DNA from: CAZXYF01 sp964644705
GTDB lineage: Bacteria; Planctomycetota; Brocadiia; SM23-32
Direction: 5' to 3'
DNA: 30,771 nucleotides
Assembly (NCBI GenBank): GCA_964644705.1
Contig: CAZXYF010000015.1
Location: 1 to 30,771 of the forward strand
In this document: in pieces, positions 8,165 through 14,773 of the stretch
Position numbering within the stretch: the stretch's first letter is position 1
How the letters are laid out: the number at the start of each line of letters is the position of its first letter
Position numbers and translations under genes: made by a program
Notes under the pieces: generated by a model
What the model saw: the letters and a program-made list of their open reading frames with translations, nothing else
Told to the model about the DNA's origin: nothing
The model's database searches: none

Positions 8165-9241
8165 TTAGCTCATGTCGAGCAATTCCTGCGCTTTTTCCGA
8201 ATCGAGATCCTTCACAACCGCCAGAAGCAGTCTTTTCAACGCGTCCACATCATCCTGGTGAATAATGCCGGTGTGACTGTGAATGTAACGCGTTGGTATC
8301 CCGAACAACATGCTGGCCACGCCGCGTGAATGCAGCTGGACGGCACGGGCATCGGTCGCTCCGCCTTCAATAAGGCTCAGTTGATGGGGTATATCCTCCT
8401 CTTCGGCCACGTTTATCACGTAATCACGGAATTTCAGGTGACTGATTGTGCCGGCATCCAGCATGTAAAAGACCGGGCCCTCCCCCAGACTCACGGTGCG
8501 CTCGTCCTCCACTCCCGGGATATCGGTGGCAATACCCACATCCAGTACCATACAGAAATCCGGATCCACCGCGTCCGCCGACGTTTCCGCCCCCCGGGTC
8601 CCAACCTCCTCCTGCACGGTTCCCACACCGTAAACCGTATTAGGATGGTCGATATCTTCCAACTCGTTCAGCATTTCAATCATCAAGGCACAACCCACCC
8701 GATCATCCCATGCCTTGCCCATGAGGAACTTTTCATTCTCCATACGCTGAAACTTCTGAGCTGGAACCACCGGATCACCGATGCGGATGCCCATTTCCTC
8801 GGCTTCTTCCCTGTCGGAAGCACCGACATCGATAAACATCTTTTTCTTTTTGATCAGTTTTTTCCGTTTTTCCTTGGGCATCATATGCGGTGGCGTGCAG
8901 CCGATCACCCCCGGGAAATCGCCCTTTCTGGTTTTCACCACCACCCTGTGGGCGAGCATTGTCTGATCCAGCCACCCGCCGAGGGGAGAGAACCGCAGGC
9001 ACCCCGATTCATCGATATCTTTGACCGCGAACCCAATCTCGTCCATATGAGCGGGAACCATGATCCGTGGGAAATCCGCCATCCCCTCCTTTTTGCATAC
9101 AAGACTCCCGAGATTGTCCGTTTCTATTTCCGCAACGGGACAGAGTTGTTCCCGCATATACTCTCGGATACCGTCCTCATGACCCGGCACTCCTTCCAGC
9201 TCGCTCAGCGTCTTCAGTCGTTCCAGCATATGCTCATTCAT
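8165..9241 (-). CDS. M42 family metallo-aminopeptidase
   Basis: This 358-residue protein is a member of the M42 glutamyl-aminopeptidase/FrvX/TET family, which trims N-terminal residues from peptides using two metal ions in a large cytosolic oligomer. Visible ligands and catalytic residues are His65 in PAHMDEIG, an Asp in AWDDRVG (about 179), the Glu pair at 211-212 in VQEEVGTRGA, Asp234 in LDVG, and a His in the late YIHSHTG motif. Full length for the family. Its ATG overlaps the pyruvate kinase stop by 8 nt (ATGAATGA), which suggests translational coupling; a second Met four codons on is possible. With the S41 protease in the same operon it may recycle peptides, which is inference. Confidence 0.93.
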   Translation of the reverse strand: MNEHMLERLKTLSELEGVPGHEDGIREYMREQLCPVAEIETDNLGSLVCKKEGMADFPRIMVPAHMDEIGFAVKDIDESGCLRFSPLGGWLDQTMLAHRVVVKTRKGDFPGVIGCTPPHMMPKEKRKKLIKKKKMFIDVGASDREEAEEMGIRIGDPVVPAQKFQRMENEKFLMGKAWDDRVGCALMIEMLNELEDIDHPNTVYGVGTVQEEVGTRGAETSADAVDPDFCMVLDVGIATDIPGVEDERTVSLGEGPVFYMLDAGTISHLKFRDYVINVAEEEDIPHQLSLIEGGATDARAVQLHSRGVASMLFGIPTRYIHSHTGIIHQDDVDALKRLLLAVVKDLDSEKAQELLDMS

Positions 9242-10670
9242 CGATATTGCTCCCGAAATAGTGAATTTTCAACATATCCGTTCCCCCCGGCGTGTTCGTG
9301 GATGCACCGGCAACGCAAACTGCCGCGTCACCATCCTGAGCCAGGTCCAGTTCCATCAGTCGTTTTTCCCCCTGCTGGATCATTTCATCGGTCGTTTCAA
9401 ATAATGGTATTATAATCGGCCGTACGCCCCAGATCAGCGCCAGTCGGCGATAGGTTTTTTCCGAGGGGGTCAGCGCATAAATCATATTGTTCGGGCGCCG
9501 CTGGGAAACCCACCGGGCGGTGGTTCCGGTGATAGTGAAAGCGATAATGCACCGCGCTTCAAGTATGTCCGCCACATCACACGCGGCTGCTGCCAGTGCC
9601 CGATGCCGTTTGTCCGAACCCCCACCCTTCTCCACTTCTTGATGGGTCCACGGCGTCGGTTCCGTCGCCATTTCTATCCTGTTCATCATCCGCACCGATT
9701 CAACCGGATACTGCCCCATTGCCGTCTCACCGCTCAACATGACCGCATCGGTGCCGTCCAAAATTGCATTCGCCACGTCACTCGCCTCCGCGCGGGTCGG
9801 CCGGCGATGTTCCACCATTGATTCCAGCATTTGGGTCGCCGTGATAACCGGCACGGCAGCGTCGTTGGCAGCGGATATGATGCGTTTTTGAGCGCTCGGT
9901 ACTTCTTCGGTGGGCATCTCAATGCCCAGATCGCCACGCGCCACCATCACCCCATCGGCCCCTTCCAGGATTTCCCCCAGTGTTTCAATGGCTTCCGGGC
10001 GCTCGATTTTAGCCACGATGGGGACATCACCGGCCTCCAGACGTTTCAGTTCTTCCCTCAGTTTTTCAACATCATCCCGATCGCGCACAAAACTCAGAGC
10101 CACGTAATCAAGGTTATGTTCCGCTCCAAAACGGAGATCCTCCAGATCCTTCTCCGTCGGAGCAGATATGCTGAGGTCCACACCGGGAAGATTCATGCCC
10201 TGATGTTCCCCGAGCTGCCCTCCCTCCTGCACTTCACACGCCACAGCAGGCGGAGAAACCCCCTGAACTTGCAATTCGATCATGCCATCATTCAGCAGAA
10301 TTCGGTCTCCTACCGTCACATCTTCCGCCAGAGAAGAATAGGCCGTTGACAGTCGCTTTCCATCACCCGGAAAATCACCGTGTTCCAGTGTCACCGTGCT
10401 TCCCCGCGTCAGTTCCACCGGGTTTCCTCCCTTGAGCGGTCCCGTGCGAATACGCGGCCCCTGAAGATCCTGCATAATGGCAACCGGCTGATTCAATGCG
10501 TCAGCCGCCGAACGAATCCGCTGCACGTATTCTGCATGTTGGCTATAGGAACCATGGGAAAAATTCAGTCGAAAAACGTCCACTCCTGCCTTGATCATCG
10601 CGCGAAGAGCCGACTCTTCCCCGCATGCAGGCCCAACAGTGGCAACTATTTTCGTCCGCCCTTCAGTCAC
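9234..10670 (-). CDS. pyk: pyruvate kinase
   Basis: This 478-residue enzyme converts phosphoenolpyruvate and ADP to pyruvate and ATP in glycolysis. It begins with the family hallmark RTKIVATVGPAC and contains MQDLQGPRIRTG, the active-site block VAKIERPEAIE, MVARGDLGIEM and the ATQMLESM motif. The C-terminal regulatory-type domain is present. A GTG start at 10670 is chosen because AGAGGAG (10678-10684) lies 7 nt before it; the ATG at 10676 would have almost no spacing. With this start the gene overlaps the end of the S41 protease gene by 8 nt (GTGACTGA). The same 8-nt arrangement occurs at its own end with the M42 peptidase gene. The longer open frame to 10706 has no added conserved sequence. 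Confidence 0.95.
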   Translation of the reverse strand: MTEGRTKIVATVGPACGEESALRAMIKAGVDVFRLNFSHGSYSQHAEYVQRIRSAADALNQPVAIMQDLQGPRIRTGPLKGGNPVELTRGSTVTLEHGDFPGDGKRLSTAYSSLAEDVTVGDRILLNDGMIELQVQGVSPPAVACEVQEGGQLGEHQGMNLPGVDLSISAPTEKDLEDLRFGAEHNLDYVALSFVRDRDDVEKLREELKRLEAGDVPIVAKIERPEAIETLGEILEGADGVMVARGDLGIEMPTEEVPSAQKRIISAANDAAVPVITATQMLESMVEHRRPTRAEASDVANAILDGTDAVMLSGETAMGQYPVESVRMMNRIEMATEPTPWTHQEVEKGGGSDKRHRALAAAACDVADILEARCIIAFTITGTTARWVSQRRPNNMIYALTPSEKTYRRLALIWGVRPIIIPLFETTDEMIQQGEKRLMELDLAQDGDAAVCVAGASTNTPGGTDMLKIHYFGSNIDE

Positions 10671-11937
10671 GATCATTCTCCTCTTGTTTCTTAGCCGCGC
10701 GAACACGTTTTTTCAGATACTCCATCGCCCGTTCAAACTGTTTTTTGTGGGCGGACCGATACTTCTCCAGCCACTCTCGTCCTTCCCGCCGCGTCATCGG
10801 CCTCTCCGGTATTTTGAGACTTCCAACGTTAATGTCCGGGGTTACCCCCTTCCCTTCGATCCGTCGCTCGCCCCCCACGGTATAGTGCGCCACGGTCACA
10901 ATGATGCCCGACCCATCTGGCAAACCCAGAAGCTGGTTGACGGCTCCTTTGCCGTAGGTCTTCTCCCCAATCACCGTGGCCCGACCCAACGTCTGCAACG
11001 CTCCCGCCAGAATCTCGGATGCACTGGCACTCTGCCTGTCCACCAGAATCGCCACGGGTATATTCACCGGGATAACAGTGGATGGATCGGCTACAAAATC
11101 CTCCTCTTCCTGCCTCTCAGCGCCACGGAGTGCAGCTATGGTCCCCGAACGCACAAACATATCACAGATAGTGACCGTCTCCTCCAATACGCCGCCCGCA
11201 TTACCCCTGACATCCAGCAACACCGCATTTAATTTGCCCCCGTCAACCATCTTTTCCAGTGCCTCGCGAACTCGGTCAGACACACCTCTGTCAAACTGGC
11301 GAATGTTCAGATACCCAATGTCGTCTGAAATCCAGCGCCATTGAACACTATCCATATCCACCCGTTCACGCTTCAGCTCAATGTTTCGCTCATCTCCTGT
11401 ATCAGAATCCAGTACAGTGAGTTCAACTTTGGTGCCAACCTCCCCGCGGATCAGAGCGATAAACTGCATGAACGGCCTGCCCTTTCCGGACCGTCCGTCC
11501 ACAGCGGTAATAATATCGCCAGGTCCGATTTCATGTCGTTGAGCCGGGCTCTTCCTCCGTACTTCAATCACGACCGCCCCCCCGTTACGGGGCGCAACCA
11601 TCACTCCGATTCCTCCAAATTCCCCCTGTCTCTGCGTCCGGGCATTCTCCATTTCATACGGACTCATATACGCGCTGTAGGGATCATCCAGCGCCCCCAT
11701 CATGCCGCGCATCGCCGCTTGATACAGCTTGGTCGGATCTATTTTCCGCACATATTTGCGGGGAATCTCGTCGAGTGCCATATTGAAGGCTGCAACCCGG
11801 CGTTCATGCCGCTCCGAAGGACGCTCAAGATACATCTTCACCAACATACTGAGGGTCGCAATGACCAGTAACAAACTCAGCAACGGCAAATAACGGTGAG
11901 TCAGCCTATCTCGACGGGAATCATCAGAAGGGGTCAT
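10663..11937 (-). CDS. S41 family C-terminal processing protease (CtpA/Prc-like)
   Basis: This 424-residue protein has one N-terminal membrane helix (about 17-36), so the protease body should lie outside the cytoplasmic membrane. A short helical region is followed by a PDZ domain (about 100-185, with GGIGVMV and GPGDIITAVDG) and the S41 catalytic domain. The catalytic Ser is in SASASEI (Ser305) and the general-base Lys is Lys330 in YGKGAVN, where the family usually has GKGxVQ. DVRGNAGG replaces the common DLRxNPGG. It starts 5 nt after the CBM-like membrane gene and overlaps pyk by 8 nt. The upstream sequence only offers a weak AAAGA ribosome site, which fits coupling to the gene before it. 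Confidence 0.93.
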   Translation of the reverse strand: MTPSDDSRRDRLTHRYLPLLSLLLVIATLSMLVKMYLERPSERHERRVAAFNMALDEIPRKYVRKIDPTKLYQAAMRGMMGALDDPYSAYMSPYEMENARTQRQGEFGGIGVMVAPRNGGAVVIEVRRKSPAQRHEIGPGDIITAVDGRSGKGRPFMQFIALIRGEVGTKVELTVLDSDTGDERNIELKRERVDMDSVQWRWISDDIGYLNIRQFDRGVSDRVREALEKMVDGGKLNAVLLDVRGNAGGVLEETVTICDMFVRSGTIAALRGAERQEEEDFVADPSTVIPVNIPVAILVDRQSASASEILAGALQTLGRATVIGEKTYGKGAVNQLLGLPDGSGIIVTVAHYTVGGERRIEGKGVTPDINVGSLKIPERPMTRREGREWLEKYRSAHKKQFERAMEYLKKRVRAAKKQEENDRD

Positions 11938-11942
11938 ATCTT

Positions 11943-12647
11943 TCAGCCCTGGGGAGTTGTGGGTCTAAAGGTTTCGTAATCCGAATCAATGAACAGGATT
12001 TTGTCCAGCCTCGCTCCGTCTTCACGGTTCTCGACCCGGACAGTGTATTCCCCCTCCTCCAGGATCAGGCCCGATGCGCCCGCCACCTGCAACCAGTGCC
12101 ACGTGCCATGTGTACCATCCGTGATGGGAAATTCTTTCGTCCCGCCTTTTTTCGACTCCACGCGGATCATCAGGGAATCCCCGCACGAATCTTTCCACCA
12201 AACCCTTGCCCATGGATAATACGTTCCCGATTCCTCCACCGTGAGATCAAACACCGCCGAGTGATCGGACGGATCGGCCTCCTTGCCGCACTGCCCGTCC
12301 GGCACGCCCACGTAGGTGATCGTATTCTCCGATCCTTCCCCCCCGTCTTGCGTCGCTGCGGTACTTCCGTGCTGAAACTTCCCGGTCACGGCTACCGCAT
12401 CACCGGCATTCAATACTATCCGGTGCTTTTCTCCCGAGTACTGTGCCCAACTGCTCACATCCGGATTATCTACTTCCCCATCGCTATTTTCGTTCGACCG
12501 GTCGGTCACGTTAGCTACGGACCGCTTCTTTCCGGCAACGTCCTGTGATCCGGAGATCGAACCAAATATAACAATTGCCAGCACGACAGCCATCAGCACC
12601 ACAGCTCCCACTACCGACAATTTAGGCCCTGTGCCTTGATCACTCAT
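11943..12647 (-). CDS. membrane-anchored protein with CBM6/35-like beta-sandwich
   Basis: This 234-residue protein starts with a short polar stretch and one hydrophobic helix (about residues 11-31), so it is probably anchored with its C-terminal domain outside. Residues about 60-234 resemble galactose-binding-like jelly-roll domains of the CBM6/CBM35 type: GTYYPWARVWWKD, a late TWHWLQV strand, GEYTVRVENREDG and the closing ARLDKILFI. No catalytic motif is visible. The ATG at 12647 is chosen because GGAGG (12659-12663) precedes it by 11 nt; an in-frame GTG at 12665 would overlap that site. It is the first gene of the minus-strand operon and is divergent from pyrB. It may present or tether ligands near the S41 protease; ligand unknown. 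Confidence 0.75.
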   Translation of the reverse strand: MSDQGTGPKLSVVGAVVLMAVVLAIVIFGSISGSQDVAGKKRSVANVTDRSNENSDGEVDNPDVSSWAQYSGEKHRIVLNAGDAVAVTGKFQHGSTAATQDGGEGSENTITYVGVPDGQCGKEADPSDHSAVFDLTVEESGTYYPWARVWWKDSCGDSLMIRVESKKGGTKEFPITDGTHGTWHWLQVAGASGLILEEGEYTVRVENREDGARLDKILFIDSDYETFRPTTPQG

Positions 12648-12805
12648 TCTGATCTCGTCCTCCACTTATATGTCTGCATTTTCGTCCACAAGTCCATGTT
12701 TCCACCCCCGCCCCCAAATCAATGGTAGCAGATGGACAGTAAAATGGACAACCACCAGCTCCAAAAACCTCTCATCACCAATTCCTCCCCCTCTTCTCCT
12801 CACGG

Positions 12806-12833
12806 TTGCAATGACGCCTTTGACGGCTATAAT
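12806..12833 (+). promoter_or_regulatory. sigma-70-type promoter of pyrBI
   Basis: TTGCAA (12806-12811, four of six to consensus) is followed after 16 bp by a perfect TATAAT (12828-12833). Transcription would start near 12840, at the upstream ATG 12839, so that ATG cannot be the translation start. The leader to ATG 12896 would be about 55 nt. I see no attenuator hairpin in it. Confidence 0.65.
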
Positions 12834-12895
12834 TCACAATGTATGTGATCAGCATCGCGGGTGTCTCAATTTCTTCCAGTAGGATCCGGAGGGCC

Positions 12896-13816
12896 ATGGA
12901 TAAACCGATCAGGAACGTAATAAGCATGAGGGATTTTGAACGCGATGGTATCCTGCACGTGCTCCAGCACGCCGCTGAGATGGAAGACCATTCTCCGATC
13001 GACCAGCTCGAGGGCCACATTCTGGGGGTGATGTTCGCTGAGCCCTCCACCCGCACGCGGTTGAGTTTTGCCTCTGCAATGATGAAACTGGGCGGACAGG
13101 TGCTGGATTTTGGAGCCCCGGAACGCTCCTCGTTCGAGAAGGGCGAAAGCCTGGCCGACACGATCCGCACGCTTTCCGGCTATTGCGACGTTCTGGCCCT
13201 GCGACATCCCTGGGAAGGGGCCGCTCGACGCGCATCCGAGATGTCCGATCTGCCCGTTATCAATGCTGGCGACGGGGCAAACCAGCATCCAACCCAAACT
13301 TTTCTGGATCTCTATACGATCCGGAAAGAATGCAACGGGATCGACGGGCTCAAAATTGGCTTTGTTGGCGATCTTCGGTTCAGCCGAACAGTCCATTCCC
13401 TCGCAGAAGCACTTTCGCACTTTGACGGTGAACAAATCTTCATCGCCCCCGAAACTCTTCACCTGCCCTCCCACGTTGTGGACCGCCTGAATAAAAAAGG
13501 CGTCGCGTGGAGCGCGTATCAGCAACTGGATGAGGTCCTCTCGGAACTGGATGTGCTCTACTGCACCCGTATTCAGGAGGAACGGTTTGCCGATCGGATG
13601 GAGTACGAGCAGGTCAAAGATAGCTACCAGGTAAACTACGATCTCCTTGAGCACTGCGGGGTCAAAGATGAACTGAAGATCATGCACCCTCTGCCCCGCG
13701 TGGGAGAACTATCATCTGACCTGGACGATACTCCTTACGCCGTGTACTTCCAGCAGGCCCACAACGGCATACCCGTCCGCCAGGCACTTCTTTCAATGGT
13801 TTTAGGAGAGATTTGA
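12896..13816 (+). CDS. pyrB: aspartate carbamoyltransferase catalytic chain
   Basis: This 306-residue enzyme joins carbamoyl phosphate and aspartate, the committed step of pyrimidine synthesis. The carbamoyl-phosphate site FAEPSTRTRLSF, the HPTQTFLDLYTI motif and the late MHPLPRVGEL loop are all present. The start at 12896 (MDKPIRNVISMRDF) aligns with known PyrB N-termini such as those beginning just before ISIRDF. GGAGG at 12888-12892 precedes it at a short 3-nt spacing. The open frame to 12839 is rejected because it begins at the predicted transcription start. The stop is 2 nt before the pyrI ATG, so the two chains are co-expressed. Confidence 0.96.
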   Translation: MDKPIRNVISMRDFERDGILHVLQHAAEMEDHSPIDQLEGHILGVMFAEPSTRTRLSFASAMMKLGGQVLDFGAPERSSFEKGESLADTIRTLSGYCDVLALRHPWEGAARRASEMSDLPVINAGDGANQHPTQTFLDLYTIRKECNGIDGLKIGFVGDLRFSRTVHSLAEALSHFDGEQIFIAPETLHLPSHVVDRLNKKGVAWSAYQQLDEVLSELDVLYCTRIQEERFADRMEYEQVKDSYQVNYDLLEHCGVKDELKIMHPLPRVGELSSDLDDTPYAVYFQQAHNGIPVRQALLSMVLGEI

Positions 13817-13818
13817 CG

Positions 13819-14286
13819 ATGGGCGAGAATGAACCGATCGAAGAGATGAAGGTGACCGGTATTGAGAACGGCACGGTCATTGATCACATTTACAGTGAGG
13901 CCACTTTTGAGGTGGCCAACCTGCTGGAGGTTGCCGAGGAAGACAACATGGTGCTGGTGGGAATGAACCTCGAAAGTGGGCATCTGAACCACAAGGGGCT
14001 CATTAAAATCGAAAACCGCAAACTGACTCCCGATGAGGTCAATAAGATTGCACTAATTGCGCCTCAAGCCACGGTCAATATCATCACCGATTATCGCGTA
14101 TCGGAAAAATTCGAAGTGGAATTACCGGACAACATCGACCGGATTGTCAAGTGCTTCAATCCCCGGTGCGTGACCAACAAACAGGACATGGATACCTCGT
14201 TCGATGTCCTCCACACCGACCCACCAGGTTTACGATGCACCTATTGCGAACGTGTCATGCGGGGAACGGATATTCTGCTGAAGTAA
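13819..14286 (+). CDS. pyrI: aspartate carbamoyltransferase regulatory chain
   Basis: This 155-residue protein is the regulatory subunit that binds ATP/CTP and assembles catalytic trimers into the class B holoenzyme. The allosteric domain (about 1-100) includes the typical NGTVIDHI near its start. The zinc domain follows with four cysteines at 112, 117, 140 and 143 (C-x4-C and C-x2-C) in the standard spacing. The ATG at 13819 has GGAG (13805-13808) 10 nt upstream; the TTG at 13813 overlaps the pyrB stop and is less likely. PyrI implies that pyrimidine synthesis is feedback-controlled at this enzyme. No clear terminator follows it. Confidence 0.96.
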   Translation: MGENEPIEEMKVTGIENGTVIDHIYSEATFEVANLLEVAEEDNMVLVGMNLESGHLNHKGLIKIENRKLTPDEVNKIALIAPQATVNIITDYRVSEKFEVELPDNIDRIVKCFNPRCVTNKQDMDTSFDVLHTDPPGLRCTYCERVMRGTDILLK

Positions 14287-14369
14287 AGACGGCAATATCC
14301 GCCCCCCCATCCCTCCATCCTCCAGTCCTCCCATCCCTAAATGCGGCAAACTGCGCGCGCCATCAAGCC

Positions 14370-14649
14370 GTAAGTATTCAGTGAAACACATGCGTCTGGT
14401 GACCGCCTCCTGCCGGACTTGTCCCGTTAGGGGCATACTTGCGGGCTAAAGCGGGCCACCAGGCGGTGCTGCAAAGATGTTCTGAGGTTTCTGGGAGTCA
14501 GAAGAGCAAAAAAACCTCACAATCTCCGCGGCGAACGCGGGGGATTCTGACTGCACGATACAGCAAGATAGGAACAACTCAGACACCTTATACAAAACCG
14601 CAGGCCTGTCCAAAACCGCATTTCGAGAAGCATGGTTCACCGAACATAC
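14370..14649. repeat. inverted-repeat element (TIR family A), copy 1
   Basis: The left end GTAAGTATTCAGTGAAACA (14370-14388) is an imperfect inverted match to the right end, whose complement reads GTATGTTCGGTGAACCATG (to 14649). The left 75 bases, including CGTAAGTATTCAGT and a CTTGTCCCG block, are homologous to the element at 30641-30771. No transposase frame is present. It looks like a non-autonomous, decayed element that also carries the second 45-bp box. Confidence 0.5.
14479..14523. repeat. 45-bp intergenic repeat box, copy 2
   Basis: This is the second copy of the box at 125-169, with three substitutions in 45 bases. One of them (C to T in the hairpin arm) keeps RNA pairing as G-U. It lies inside the inverted-repeat element and about 250 bp before the sigma-54 activator gene. 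Confidence 0.7.
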
Positions 14650-14773
14650 ACATCATCCCCCGGTTCACCGATGCCCCGGCTCCTTGTTCACTCATTGTGC
14701 ATATGATAGACTAATAGAGGGTTTTTTCTGGCACAACCAACCACAATTATGCATTTAAGGGGCAAATGATACA

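Larger units (their letters stand above)
14287..14773. other. 487-bp spacer between pyrI and the sigma-54 activator
   Basis: The first 80 bases are a pyrimidine-rich stretch without a recognisable terminator. The rest to 14649 is the repeat element described separately, containing the second 45-bp box. The last 120 bases should hold the promoter of the activator gene. A TATGAT (14702-14707) is present but no -35 box is correctly spaced. TGGCAC at 14729-14734 resembles half of a sigma-54 promoter but lacks the matching GC. Confidence 0.6.

Noticed and set aside
8330..9415. 361-codon plus-strand frame opposite the M42 peptidase gene
   Set aside because: The minus strand encodes a full-length M42 peptidase; the plus frame is a His/Pro-rich shadow.
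12665..12670. TATAAG as -10 box of the CBM-protease-pyk operon on the minus strand
   Set aside because: Transcription would start inside or after the GGAGG ribosome site, and the -35 partner is poor.
14446..14640. 64-codon minus-strand frame across the second 45-bp box
   Set aside because: The first copy of the box is read in a different frame at 88-297, so the conservation is of DNA or RNA, not of protein.
14729..14752. TGGCAC before the activator gene as a sigma-54 promoter (autoregulation)
   Set aside because: No GC occurs 10 bp after the GG; the next GC is 19 bp away, so the -12 element is missing.
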